Source of the DNA: Onchocerca volvulus | Lineage: Eukaryota; Nematoda; Chromadorea; Rhabditida; Onchocercidae | Length of the DNA stretch: 64,000 nt | Direction: 5' to 3' | Assembly (NCBI GenBank): GCA_000499405.2 | Contig: HG738136.1 | Span: forward strand, 1,103,274-1,167,273 | Shown: piece by piece, positions 50,151-63,012 of the stretch | Position numbering within the stretch: position 1 is the stretch's first letter | Layout of the letters: each line of letters begins with the position of its first letter | Program-made: the position numbers and the translations under genes | The notes under the pieces: model-generated | Told to the model about the DNA's origin: nothing | The model's input: the letters and a program-made list of their open reading frames with translations, nothing else | Database searches by the model: none

Positions 50151-52460
50151 TTAGAATTCATCATCATCAATATCTTCATCTATATGACTCCTTTTTAACA
50201 TCCACTTTCCGAACCATTTACTACGAATATGATGCTCTTTCATGAATCTATATAATTCGCTTTCTCTTTCTTCCCTCAGTCTGACTTCAATGTTATTCTT
50301 AATGCACTGATATGTTTCATCGATTGATAAATCGTAAAACAAAGAAACACTAAAAACTGCCATTGATGACAACACTCTGAAAAAGTAATAGATTGACTTA
50401 ATTATCATAAAATCTATGATTTAATGCAACACCGCTCTGTTTCAACGCTTCATGTGAATATATCACAAGATTGACATATTTTGATCATATGGGATCATGA
50501 ACTAACGGATTGGTAAATCTTCGGGACAGAGAATTATTGCAACAACCACTAAATGTATATCATTCCACAGAATTATAAAATTTATCGTATTTACTAAACG
50601 ATAGTTGAAGCGCTTTTCATTGACAAGCCCAAAAAGATTGATTAAAATAAATTTTTAATAGGTGATATAACGAATATTCTACATGCTAAGCCACTTATAG
50701 CATGCGAATATTTTTCAACTCAGGATATGTTGGGATGAACAGCAAAAGAAACGCAATAATCTATTAACCGAATCTAATAATTTAGATTTTTCTAAACCTT
50801 ATACGTCGTTTCACACAACTACTTATACGGATTTCATTTCAAAACAAAAAAAACGATAGGCCATAACAAAACACTTACCCTAACATTAGTCCACCTTTCA
50901 TTGCTTGTAATGGCTTTACTCCCAAAGAATAACTAAATATAGTTGGGATAACAGCTGAAAACTTTTAAGTCGTTTCAATAACGAATTTCAATATAGAGAA
51001 GAAAAATATGCAAATAAGCAAATTATATAAAAATTTTACAATCTTTTGCAAAAAATTCAGTCATTTCGATAATAGCATTTAAGTTGATGGGGTTAAGTAA
51101 GCACTAGTATTTTCTCCAAGGCAAACTTCAACATCGTGCCGAACTTCAAAAATATTATTCATTTATTTATTTGCAGTATTATTTTCCAATCCGCTTTCAT
51201 ATATTAATTTGAAAATACTTACTTGTAGCAAATGGAATAGTCCAAAGCGAAAAATGTTCACTCCATGTTGCAAATTGCGTTATAAAAATCCTGTAAAAGT
51301 CAAAAAGATTAAAGAATGCTCTAAGATTTTATCTGCACAATTGTAATCCATTATACTTTTGTCTAAACAATTATAAAATCTTTCCCATTTCCCGAAAACT
51401 GATTTAAGCTGTTTCAATTCTCTTTTGATAAATTAATAAAAGTATAACTTTAATACATCATGCATCCAATGTTAGCAGCCATAAAAGCGCCGCTTAAGAT
51501 GCTTTTTGTTATACACTTTCCCAATCCATCACTGACGTTACTATTCTGAAAATTCAGCTCTCCTTCTCAAATCAATTATTCCAGATTTAATTACCAACTA
51601 TAGATAGAATTTTCAATTCTTTTAAAAATAAGGATAATCATATATAATGAAATCCGACCAGAACAATCAAATGAAGTATTATTAAGAATGAAAGTTTTGT
51701 GACCCATTTTTCTGGCCAAAGTTATTCCTACTTCAATGTGGATAGGAATCGACTGAAAGTGAAATAAAGAAAATAAAATCAAATTTACTGGGAAACTATT
51801 TCGCTGCTCAGCCTTCGCTAAAATCGTCCTTGTGATAACACTAATTACAGTTTGACTTAAAAATGCCACTTTCATGCTCTTTAACGTTATCCACTTCTCA
51901 AAATTCACATCTGCAAATAAGCTATCAATAATCAAAATTAACAGAAAAACTTTCTAATTAACCAAACGGTCAGTCAAAAAGTGCAGATGAACTGAGTTCC
52001 TTTTTCAAAAATCATGTAGTACTCATCATAACTTTCTCCCATGTATTCCAGAAATGTCTCTAATAACTATTTCGGAAGATAATTCATAATCTCAGCCTGG
52101 AATGACTGATTTCATGATTTCTTCTTCTGTAAAAAATTTAGATTTAGATTTTAAAAAGAATACTTTCATCGTCATAAAATTCTTTCAATTTCTCCCATCT
52201 TAACTTTTCGACGATATATGAGAAGAAAGAAGTATTCACAGTATTACTTTGTCCAGCTGCTATTACATCAACAGATTTATTGTCATTCACATCATCTACA
52301 ATGATAAGAATATAATTCCATACAATTTCAAAATTTTGAATTTTGGACTAATTAGAATCACAGAAGTTATTCTAAATACAACATTCGATTCCTCTTCTAT
52401 CACCTTATTTTACTTATTTCAAAGCTATTATTCACTTGGTAACTTAGTTCGAAAACCCAT
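50151..52460 (-). CDS. TIMMDC1-like complex I assembly factor (Tim17-type membrane protein)
   Basis: Eight exons can be joined in phase to give 252 residues: 52460-52436, 52295-52164, 51910-51789, 51752-51732, 51545-51457, 51290-51223, 50954-50879, 50376-50151. RWEKLKEFYDDE near the N-terminus parallels human WDRLRELFGKDE. The middle, with KSILSGAFMAANIGCMM, FATWSEHFSLW and FATTVIPTIFSYSLGVKP, follows the order of four Tim17-like membrane segments. The C-terminus (DETYQCIKNNIEVRLREERE) parallels the charged TIMMDC1 tail, then ends in DEDIDDDEF. TIMMDC1 acts in the mitochondrial inner membrane in assembly of the complex I membrane arm. The 21-bp fourth exon, flanked by a 36-bp intron, may be skipped, since phase 0 is kept either way. 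The first exon (25 bp) is the least sure. Similarity was judged from memory and is moderate. Confidence 0.62.
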
Positions 52461-54049
52461 CGATCAATCCTAGTGTATGTCGTTGCTTCATTTCTAACGA
52501 AATTTGAAAAGCACTGTTATTTGAGAAATTCTCAGAAATTCATTAATCCTAACATAAACAAATAAAAATTAAACGAACCATCAGAAGACATTGCTTTTAG
52601 ATAACCGAACCATTTTCGCGTATATAATGGCCGAAATATGACTGTTTCAAGCAAGGTATTTCTGTTCTCGCCATCAAGCATTATAAACTAATCTATATGA
52701 TAAATAAACTGAAGTGTTGTTTCTAGAATATAACAATACTTTGGCCAGTCACAAGTCACGTAAGTACTGGAATAGAAATTTAATAATGAAGCTATCAATG
52801 ATAAAAGAAATTTTAACTGAACTCTTGATATAGAACTCTTATGTTGCATAAAAAATGCACACACTTTAACTTTAAAGCAATTTTGGAGTTTAAAACCAAA
52901 TTTTTTGTTTTGAACTTTGAGAAGTTTAAATTGTACAAAATCAATGATGAATGGTAAATCCGCGAGTATAAAACAGATAGAATAGCGAGTTCCAATATAT
53001 TATATACTAGCACATACGTACTGTCATATCAGGGACTCTTTTATGATAGTATATTTCTAAAATATAACAATGTATTGGATTAAGTCATAACTCATATAAG
53101 TGATGGAGTAAAAACTTAGTAATGTAATTTGAGAATTAGTATAAATTTAATAAAGCTTTTCGAGAATCACTTTACATTACGGTAACAATCCGAAAAATGG
53201 TAACGACATTAAATTCAAGTTAAGTACATACCGAACAATGAGAGTTCTCGGCACCCCGGATTAGACCAATCCCGGTCTTCCCCAGATTGATCTCAATAAA
53301 CTATCATGTTATAAATGACTTTCCACGGGCCGCAAAAATATTGATTTGATAGTTTATCTCTAAAAGCGGTCTCACTGGTGTTTCATCGACTGATTTGCGG
53401 GTTAAAGGTTAGTAGTTTCTTTTTTTTTTTGCGCAAATATGAACTTTATTTACATTAATCGAGCTAAAGATCTTGTAAGTTAAAATGTAACTTATCAGTT
53501 GACCTTATCTCTCTTATTTGTTTATCTGAAAAAAAAATTTCGTCCTGACTTAGGATATCCTTATTTTGTCGACGTTAACCTTTAGCTAATGGCAAATAGA
53601 AGTTAAAGACATTGAAATATTTTACTTTCAATATAGATATTTATATTTCAACTAAAATAACATAAATTAAAATTCCAAAACGGATATTGTTTCAGAATCA
53701 TATGTTAAAGCGATGAAGAATAAAATATAAGAGTGAACAGTACTGCTGCTATAAATTAATTCTCAAAATGAGCATTATTGTTGCAGAACGGTTAAAATTT
53801 TCATTTCATTTTGGTGTTTCAAATTTTCAATTAAATTTTTAATTTAAATATTTGTAAATTTTTGCATATTTAATCTAAAGCATCTCTTCTTGAGAACAAT
53901 TCAATTAGCTAATTCTTTTATGAATCGGTCAACTAGATAAATGAATTCTTATTCCTTCATGCTAAAATTGGTTCCTGTTGTGTCAAATATTCAAGTCCGA
54001 AGGTCAGAATGAATAATTTCAACGAAGAAAATAATTCATCCTATATTGC
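52461..54049. other. Divergent intergenic region
   Basis: This separates the TIMMDC1-like gene (minus) from the KGD4-like gene (plus). Two related segments (about 52.72-52.80 and 53.05-53.13 kb) share AATATAACAAT and AAGTCA / ACTCATATAAGTGATGG-like words and look like an old duplication. A GC-richer patch at 53.24-53.40 kb has CCCCGG, CCCGG and GCGGG words and short inverted segments (AAACTATCA / TGATAGTTT). I could not make a tRNA or snRNA of it. Confidence 0.4.
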
Positions 54050-54051
54050 AG
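54050..54051 (+). promoter_or_regulatory. Likely spliced-leader acceptor before the KGD4-like gene
   Basis: TATATTGCAG ends here, four bases before the ATG at 54056. Confidence 0.4.
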
Positions 54052-54055
54052 AATC

Positions 54056-55846
54056 ATGAAAAACGTGTAACTTAGGTTTATTTCTTATTGATTCAGATAG
54101 TATTATAGGGTTAAATGTGATTTTATTTTCAGACATTTTTCGGTTTGCCGATGGCTTTCTAAGCTATATTATTCGGTATTGCAGAGGAAATCTTTTAAGG
54201 TATCCCATTTTTTCATTAAATAGTGGTATTCCTTCAGATCTCATTTTCTTATTTATAGGATTCATTTGGAAGTGATGTAAATTTTATCCTTATTATTTGA
54301 AAAATTTCTTAAATTTATTTTCTCTTCAAGTTTCCATCCTTATCATTTTCTTTTTTTTTTTTTGAATCATTTCCTTTATTTTTGCAGAGATTAGAATTGG
54401 AAAATTGTGCGGAGAAATTAGGAACAACTGACCAAATATTGGTTCAACGTAAACTTGAAAGATCTGGAAGCATTTGCTTTAGTAATACTTCGAACAGAAC
54501 AATGCATCTCAAAAACCTTGAAAAAAAAGTGAATCCGCATTCATTAATAATAGTGAATCATTTGTCGAATGACATATCGTTAAGTGTTAGTTTCAATTTG
54601 ATTTTTATCGGAGCACAAAGTGAAATTTTACATGTCTACTACTGCTTGTTGTGTCGTTCGGGGATAATTTTAGCTAATATTATCTTGAAAATAAATATGC
54701 AGTTGTAAATATTGTGGTATATAAATGATTTATACATAAATTATTTTAGCTATTTAACAATTTTCAAATTAGAATTTTGGAGATATACTAGATTACATCC
54801 TAGAATTGCGAACAATGATTACCATTAGGATAGAATAATACAGTTTGAGACTGAGTTATGCTAGTTTTTCTCGAAGGACTGTATTTTCGCCGTATAGAGT
54901 GCTCAGTGATTTGAATGATTGAATATTTCTGTTGATTCAGGATAAATGTTTAGTTTTCAAATTCACATGCGTAATTTTTTATTTTTAGAATCATGTGCGC
55001 AAGCCACTAATTAAATTTATTGGTGCTCGACTTCCACTACCTCACTATGATCGGTCGCTATTTAAATATCATCTTTACTCTTATTCTAAAAAAGCAACAA
55101 GTCCCATGCGACATTATTAGAAATAAAATTAATTAATATTGCGCAGGCTTTCGACAATGAATTGTGATATTAATCTAATTAGCATTTCTCTAACATTATT
55201 CTTTTAGATCAAGTCTGCCACCGCTAGTATATGAATCGCAATCTTCAACATCTCGTTAGTCGTTTATGCAAAATAATAATCTTAGTTTTTATTCTTCTTT
55301 CAGCTATAGCAATATTAAAATTATAGCAAACTTTTTGTATTTAACTGAACTGAATTGAGCTAAAATAACTTGATTTAACGGATTTTAATTGATTGAACTG
55401 GATTGAGCTACAGTGCTTTATATTAGATCATATTGGATTAAACTGATATATAAATTGAATTGAATTGAATTGAATCGTATAGATTGAGCATCAGATATGA
55501 ATTTGGATAAAAATGGATCAATTTTTTAAATAATTATTCAGAGTAGTTTACATTTTTCTTCCAAAAAAATGAATAAGGTTAACTTATCTGCAGAAGGATT
55601 GCTTTCTTCATCGAATGTGCCATCGTCGGCTGTGCAAACTAAAATAAAACAAGGAACATTAATTGAGGATTTGCAATTACCTGTTTCCCTTCGTCGTAAG
55701 TTAATATCTGAGGAAGAATGCAATGTTATTAATGTAAGTTCACTATTTTTGTATATTTTAATAACATATTTTTAAAGTTGTGTGCTGTGAGTTTTTTTTT
55801 TTTTCGTTTTTTTTTTTAGAATAGCAAACAAGGGGATTATCTGTGA
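54056..55846 (+). CDS. KGD4/MRPS36-like 2-oxoglutarate dehydrogenase adaptor subunit
   Basis: The firm part is the 3' half. The exon from 54989 encodes RKPLIKFIGARLPLPHYD, the family's N-terminal PLIKF motif. It is followed by 55208-55254 (SLPPLVYESQ), 55594-55733 (LPVSLRRKLISEEECNVIN) and 55820-55846 (NSKQGDYL, stop). The segment RRKLISEEE matches the human MRPS36 end RRKLVSQEEM. The protein tethers E3 to the E1-E2 core of 2-oxoglutarate dehydrogenase in the mitochondrial matrix. The 5' half is inference: exons 54056-54066, 54133-54199 and 54388-54585 join in phase. They begin MKNVHFSVCRWLSKLYYSVL, a basic amphipathic stretch that could be a targeting peptide, followed by sequence I do not recognise. 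The exon at 54989 lacks its own start. Its donor is unclear: GTCGCT (after 55053) or a GC donor (after 55107) both fit phase, giving 184 or 202 residues. The known proteins have only about 100-125 residues. Confidence 0.6.
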
Positions 55847-57100
55847 TGTGAGATTTTGAGCTTTTGAGGATTGTTTTCAGTTCCTACCTTTTTTAAGCAT
55901 AATTTTGATTCTTACGAAAATTTGCTAATAGTTGCTTCATTCTAAGAGCATGACTCTTCGTCTGTGGCACTTTTTACGTTCGTAGCTCTGTCCATTCATA
56001 TGCCTGCCGATATGAGCATTTATGTGCAAATGTGTGGATCTTTGAGTCCATACATGTCTATTTCTTGTTGTTATGGTAACTTTACACCGTTTAAATGCGT
56101 TATTTTTAGAGTGGTGGCGCATATGGACTGGAAAGTACTTCAAAAGATAACCGCTGAACGAACTTATATCTCGAACGGTTTTTTTTTTTTTCGACTGCTG
56201 GAAGTGCCATAGATAACCTTATCTCATGCCGAAATAAGTGTTCAAATTTTTTACAAATTAAGTGGTGATCAACGTGATCGTTCTTAAAGAATTTTTGCTC
56301 AACAAGTTATTTTTTAACGACAGTGATTAACATTTACAATAAAAACCAGCGGGTGAATTAAATGGAATTACTGGAATTGATTTCCAGTAGAGAGTTATAT
56401 ATTTCTAATTTTGTGATAATAAAGATGAAAATTTATTATGTACTAATCGATTTTACCTTTATTCGAAATTTTTTTAAGAATCTCTCACACATTGATTGTT
56501 GTTTACTGGATATATATTGAACCACAATATTTTTGTATTATGTCATTTTTTTCTCTTTTGTACTGTATAATTTAACTCTCAATCTTGTATGCATATATTT
56601 ATTTCTTTTAAAGGTAAATATTTAACTATTGAATTGTTTAGAAACAGTGATAGATTTAATATTTATAGGAATATCAATACCCTGCCATGTATTGGTTCTT
56701 CGTTTGCTCATTTGTCATTTAATATAAATAAATAGTGCTAATTTTTGCATGGATTGCTAAACAATTATAGATAAGCATTTCTTTGCTTAATTATATTTTT
56801 TTTTCTCACTGTAATATTATTACAGTGATTTGAGGACTATTGTCTGGATATTCGGCAAAAAAAAAATTAATTTTTCCGAATTTTATTAATTCATTATTCA
56901 GAATTTTATCAATTTACGAAGGAAGTGCTCACATTCTAATGTCTTTCTTTAGGTAGAATCAACACTTAAATCGTTGTTATATATGTTTGCTGTATTTTTT
57001 TTTCCAGTGGTTTGAATTTTTTTTTTTAACAAAAATCGAAAATTATAAATGTGTTTGCGAATCTTTTTCGGAGAGATTTTAAGTGGAGGCTTATTTCTGC
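55847..57100. other. Intergenic region
   Basis: About 1.25 kb lies between two plus-strand mitochondrial genes. Open frames on both strands at 55.94-56.21 kb (68 and 82 residues) overlap each other and have no family match. No other gene is supported. Confidence 0.45.
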
Positions 57101-57102
57101 AG
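57101..57102 (+). promoter_or_regulatory. Likely spliced-leader acceptor of NDUFA9
   Basis: TTATTTCTGCAG ends here, nine bases before the start codon at 57112. Confidence 0.5.
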
Positions 57103-57111
57103 GATTTGGGA

Positions 57112-60100
57112 ATGCTTATTGTTGGCAGCATTCGACGATGTCATCTACTGTCTGAAAGTATCCTTTGCAAAGCATTTTATTGCAGCACATCCGCAACACA
57201 GCTCGATTTACCGAAGCCGAGTCCAACAAGTAAACTTGCGGCATTCCGAAAAGTAAACTTTTGTTAAATTCCAGAATACAGATATTTTGATATAAAACAA
57301 TTCTTTTTTTGTCAGTATTAATTTATAGTTCCGTATGCGTGCATTGCAGGGCACAGGTGGTCGATGCAGCTTCTCCGGAAATGTAGTAACCCTATTCGGT
57401 TGCACTGGATTGCTGGGGAAGTTATTGATAAATCGACTTGCCAAAGAAGGGCATCAGATTATTTTACCAAGTCGACAAGATCCATATTACACTCGGCATC
57501 TAAGAGTTCGTTTCTGTTCTTTGAATTATTTTATTGATGAAAAGTTATTAGAAATAAACATATTTTATTATTTGTTGCTTTGTTTATTTGCCATTTCTTT
57601 TTTTTAAGGCAAAATACGTGAGATAGTGCACAAAAATTTGCTTTACAAAAGATTTATTTGATTGATAAAACTTTTCGGAATTTATTCATCTTAAGAGCAA
57701 ATCTAATATTTAGGTTCATGGAGAACTTGGTCAAGTGCTTTTATTACCATTTCAACTAAAAGATGAGGAGAGTATCCGACAAGCTATTAGATATAGCAAT
57801 ATAGTTGTGAATTTAATCGGTACAAGAAATGAAACGAAAAACTATTCATTTGAAGAGACTCATGTCGAAGGTGCACAACGAATTGCTCGGATTGCCAAAC
57901 AAATGGGGATTCAAAAGTCATTTATTATAATTTTGCTAAAATTTCGGATTTGAATTCAAGTTGTGTTAAATATTAATAGGAAATCTTAAAGAAGTCATCA
58001 AATAGGAATCTGTTTGCTACTTTTTTTACAGATTCATTCACATGTCGGCAATGAATGCCTCCAAGGATACTCCACCGACATTGTTCAATAAACCATCACG
58101 ATTTCTTCTTACCAAAGGACTAGGCGAAGAAGTCGTCCGTGAAGAATTCCCAAGTGCTACCATTATAAGGTATATTCATTATCCATACTTTTTTCTAAAG
58201 CCATTGGGAAGTTGTTTCTCTTTTTGAAATTCTAATGACACTAACAAGGAATGAAAAAGGAATATTGAACTACTGTTTATGATACTCATACTGGAAATAT
58301 TTTGCAGTATTCAAGTTATCACATTCTTATGTCATTTATTTATCTATGTCAAAAATTAAGAATTTGATCATTTTAAATTTTTGTTTGAGAATTTTTCGCA
58401 TCACCGAAATTTTAGACCATCAATGATGTATGGAGGAAACTACGACGCATTCATTAATTATTTTCTGGCAATTCAACGCATTCCGCATAGAAGCGTAATT
58501 TATGTGTACAAGAAGGGAGAGCACACATACAAAATGCCCATTTGGGTAATGTTTACTTGTTTAACTTTTCTTGAGATATAAAATAAATTTAAATTTTCTC
58601 AATGCTGCAAACTATATTTTCACAAGGATTTTACAACTAATGATTGAATAGAAGATCATGTTGACATATTACTATCTTTGTTTAGCATGCATATACGGAG
58701 ATATCATGGTTTTATATATGAGAAATCCTTAATATTTGCTATATGATTAAGATGAAATGGCATGCTTATTGATTATATAGCTAGTATTGTAATTGCTGTA
58801 TGATCAAAACGAAATGTCGTGTCTGTTCCTTTCTCGAAACTTACGACGAGTCAGGAATAAATATTTCTGCAGCGCAGTGTGAATATTGGCTGTCGAATTT
58901 GCAGATAGCTACGTAGTACTTTTCATTTCTAGATGATATTTTGGTTTACTATGATTGTTTCATTCTCAACTATTTCTATTCATTTATATTTATATTTGAC
59001 AGGATGCTAAAGATACCAGTTATAGGTAGGTGATGTATCGAAAGGCGTTGAGAGAACTATCGTAGATCCACATGCTATTGGTAAAACATACGAATTTGTT
59101 GGGCCGCATTGTTATAAACTTTCTGAGTTAATTGACTATATGTATGATCGGGCTCATTTGTCATCACGTTTCCCGCACCGACAATATCGCCGTAGAAATC
59201 TAAATTACTTGTATAGGTATTACATTTTTTTCTCACCAAAGTTAATTTAGATATTGTGTCATCATACAGAATAGTGATGGTTATAATGTTGAAGCATAAT
59301 GAATTACAAAAAGTTTTAAAATATGCTGAAAAAGAATTAATAGTTTTAAATTTAGATAATTTAGAAAAGAGATTAAACAGAATGGTGATATAGTTGACAA
59401 AATTAGATTTTTGCAGAAAATATGTCGTTGCTATGTACAGATAACTGAATAATTTTGGTGAATATATGCGAGTTATTAGCAATTAATATTTAAATGTGCG
59501 ACTATTATATACTATAATGTCTATTTATTACAGGGCATATGTATCGGCTCTTGAGTTGCCGTACAAATTCTTCCGTAATCCGTCACCACTTAGTTTAGAA
59601 TGGATTCGAGTGGTTGAATGTACAAATGATGTACTTACTGGATGTCCAACAATGCAAGATCTTGGGATCACTCGGCTTGTTGAATTCGAGTTAACAGGTG
59701 GAAAACACGCGTATTTGTAAGTTATCTCGTTAATTATTATTTATGAAACATTGAAATAATTTTCTTATTTTATTAGATGTCGCTGATCATTCTTTCATTG
59801 AATATTGAGTACGTCACCATTATTTGACTGCTTAGTTTTAGTTCTTAATTCGGTTTTTGTCTATACTTCATTTGTACATCGTTTCCTGTATTCAAGCTAT
59901 GTAGTGACTTTTAATTATAGTATCAACTAATTATAGCAGGTAATGGTCTTGCAACTATCAATTTCTTTTGAACTTTCGTTGGCGACTTTATTTCATTGTA
60001 TGCTGCATTGTTTTTAGACAATGTTTCTATATTGTTTATCAAGCGAAAATGCACAAAAAATGAAATTATACTAATATTTTTTTCTTAATTTCAGTTGTGT

Positions 60101-60233
60101 GAATCATTACAATGAGCCTGATGTTACGGAACCATATCCACTACCTCTCCGATCTCCACCTTTATATGCAAATATAAAACAAAGTGATGAAATCGTTACT
60201 GAATCGAAACCATTTACCATGAGTACCGCATAA
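57112..60233 (+). CDS. NDUFA9: NADH dehydrogenase 1 alpha subcomplex subunit 9 (NDUFA9, 39 kDa)
   Basis: Eight exons in phase encode 426 residues: 57112-57252, 57350-57505, 57714-57916, 58032-58169, 58416-58545, 59026-59216, 59534-59716, 60095-60233. Residues 1-47 are basic and serine-rich, fitting a mitochondrial presequence. The Rossmann motif LFGCTGLLG (about 62-70) binds NADPH. Next come [77 protein letters not shown], a VGDVSKGV segment and a C-terminal [12 protein letters not shown] region, all in the order of human NDUFA9. This is an atypical short-chain dehydrogenase-like subunit at the matrix-arm junction of complex I; it has structural, not catalytic, roles. The protein is about 50 residues longer than the human one, mainly at the C-terminus (an extra acidic and Pro-rich tail). 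AATAAA lies at 60354. Confidence 0.95.
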
Positions 60234-60353
60234 TACTGTTATTGATGTCATGTGCTCTGCATTGCTTAGTTGATAAATGACTGGATTATTCAGTGACTTA
60301 GTAGATTATTTTTGCTTTAACAGCAATTGTTTATAGTTATGAGCTAATCTACC

Positions 60354-60359
60354 AATAAA
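60354..60359 (+). terminator. AATAAA polyadenylation signal of NDUFA9
   Basis: A canonical AATAAA about 120 bases after the stop codon. Confidence 0.55.
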
Positions 60360-63012
60360 ATGTGATGAGATAAGCGTCGTAAACTTTTTTCCGGAGAATC
60401 ATATCAAAAAATTCCTAAAAATAATACTAATGCATTTAGGGAAGAAATGCCTAAATTCCTTTGGTATCTACAAGTTAGCAATAGCCTTATAGGTTTGAAA
60501 TAATATTTTTTGTCGTATTCTTCAAGATTTGGTCGATTTCATATTACTCTTATAGGTTACGTGCATTGCTTTCAATTTTTCAGTTTATTCATCCAAAAAT
60601 ACTGGATAAGTTAAAGTATACTATCATGTTTGACAATGTGTATATTGAAGAAGAGGGCGTTTTTATATTTGGATGTAATAAATCTTTCCTTTTATGTTGC
60701 ATTTTTCCTGCCTTGTATAGATTGTGTAATAATTCACTTTCTTATCCTCCCATCCGATTTAATTGTTGTTTCGCTTTTTGCTAAACAGTTTTTGATTTAA
60801 TAAAACAGGAATGGATCCTAAACGTTAACCGTTGCTTAAGTCATAAATGTCAACAGGGATGTATGAAATGTTTACACAGATGGATTTTGTCTAAGATTGA
60901 AAGATATGTCTGAAGAAGGTTCATCGACATCAGCATTCAAGTTTGTTCTTCTTTTGCACGTTATAAAAAGAAGCGAAATATTGCTTCTGGATCTTTAGTT
61001 CTATTTATCAGCAAAATTCACATGACTCTGATAACTTTATGTTTTGCGACTAAATTCTAGCTTTCCTCGAGCTTGTAATTATCTTTTCTTTGTTCTAATA
61101 ATGGTTCTAGATATTGGACCCCCATGCACCGTTTCAAGTTCTGAGTCTTATTAATTCTTAAATTATTGGACGACGGACTTTTTAGCTGTTTTCCTCAAAA
61201 GTTTTGCTAACAAAAAACATGTAGAGTTCCAATAAGTCAGAGCTTTTCTATTAATTTAATTTTTAATAGATACTGATCTTTTCGTTTCTTGTGATTGTTG
61301 ATAAATATGCGCTATCCTATTCTTATCAATTTATTTCTGGCAGTTTTAGTAATGGCTTTGATACCCAAAATTCGTTATCAATGGCCGTAATACGATTAAT
61401 TGAAATGGTTTTAAAAGGCGATAACGACGTGAAACTGCATGAGCAAACGGAAATTTCCATCAGGCTATACACTGAATCGGTGATTAATTTTACCTCATTA
61501 TTGATCGATTTACTCTTTGTCCATTCGTTTTTTTCATTTCGTAGTATCGAGAAAACATCGCATAGGTGACATTTTAATGTTATCATCATTGATAAAGCCT
61601 CTGTAATTTGTTTTGCTTCAAAGGTCAGCGTATAGGGCATTTTTAACTTGTCTAAAACTTTTTTAATTATATCTGAACAGAATTTGACCGTAATTATGGT
61701 AAAACTGTAGTCAGATTACTATTTGAATTTATAAATCAACTGCAAACTGATAAATATGTCAATTTATATAGAATGACGCAATTTAGGCTGCAAAAAGTGT
61801 TTCAAGTTATCGTTTTCTACTGAAAAGTACCGAACAGAATGTCAATTTCTCGATCATCACTTTCCAGAATATAAACAGTCGGTTCAATGATGAATATTTG
61901 GTTCAGCTGTTGAAGGCTGTTGAAGTTAGTGACTCCTTTATCCGTTCGAAGAAAATTAAACGTGTGATATTGATTCTTATTAATGGGCTCGAAATTAGGC
62001 GATAATTTATATATATATTTTTTTTTTTTGAAGCTTTGGATATATTGCTTTACCATTTCTTTTCTCATATTTTTTTTTTCTCGTATCATTTTTAATTGTT
62101 TATTAATTCACTGCCTTTATCATTTTGCTGCAGTTATCAAGTCTCATATATCTTCGTATAGGAGTTTTTTTTGTTTACTGACATATGATATATAAATAGT
62201 GCTTAAATTCGAATTATTAAATTTCACCATCGCATTTTAATTGGCTTATATTTTAGGATTTGGAAATTTTTTCCTCAATGGTAGCATCGGGTAGATGAGA
62301 ATAAAACATTCAAGATGGAGTTATTAAACTCCAATTAAATAGTTTACATTTCAATACTTTGACTTTGTGCAAAAAGTATGCATTAAAATGGAAATATGTT
62401 TGCATTAAAAAATTATCGAAAGAATTATATTCAGAGAGAAATTTTAGAAAACCAGATTTTATTTTCAATTTTATCAACTATAAAAACTTTTCTTCAGGTA
62501 TGCCGCCATGAATTAACAACATCATTCTTCTGTCGATTTCTTTTAGGTTTCATCACCTGCTGTAAACCTTCGGGTTCGTTTTTCTTTTTCACTTATATTA
62601 TGGATAGACAATCATTTTTATATTACGAAATATTTGCAGCATTAAATTTATCTGTATCTTTCTGTGGATATATTTCTAAATCCTTTCCTGTACCGCAAAA
62701 ATCAGAATTCTGTAGCTTTGGATTAGTTTTCTTTCAAGAGCTATGCAAACGTAATTTCGATTATTGCATCAAAGTACAATATAACTGTGACACATGTGGC
62801 TAGAGTTTTATTGCTTCAAGCAATTTTTCTTAATTTTTACTTCTTCTTTTAATGTTGAAAAAATTGGGTTTTTGTGAGTCCTAATTTCTCTATTACTTTA
62901 ATATACTCTTAGGTACTGTGCTTATTGCATATGTCCACTCAAGTTGTTTAATTTTCTATATATCCAAGAATTCTATTTTTTGTATTTGAAACATTAATTT
63001 GGTTTGTTTCAG
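60360..63012. other. Region holding possible 5' exons of the carboxypeptidase gene
   Basis: No exon can be fixed with certainty. Candidates on the plus strand are an open stretch near 61.33-61.56 kb after TTCTGGCAG (FSNGFDTQNSLS, RLIEMVLKGDNDVKL), one near 61.86-62.0 kb after CTTTCCAG (NSRFNDEYLVQLLKAVE), and 62447-62497, which would end at a consensus CAG|GTATGC in the phase needed by the exon at 63013. The minus strand is also open at 61326-61640 and 61817-62089, so strand assignment from open frames alone is unsafe. Confidence 0.35.

Noticed and set aside
53240..53400. GC-richer patch considered as a tRNA or snRNA
   Set aside because: No cloverleaf, A/B box pair or U6-like sequence could be built.
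59075..59482. 135-codon minus-strand open frame
   Set aside because: It is antisense to an NDUFA9 exon and the following intron.
62396..62803. 135-codon plus-strand open frame rich in Phe, Cys and Ser
   Set aside because: It contains a consensus donor (CAG|GTATGC at 62498) and possible acceptors inside, and its translation resembles no family; it is more likely exon plus intron of the carboxypeptidase gene.
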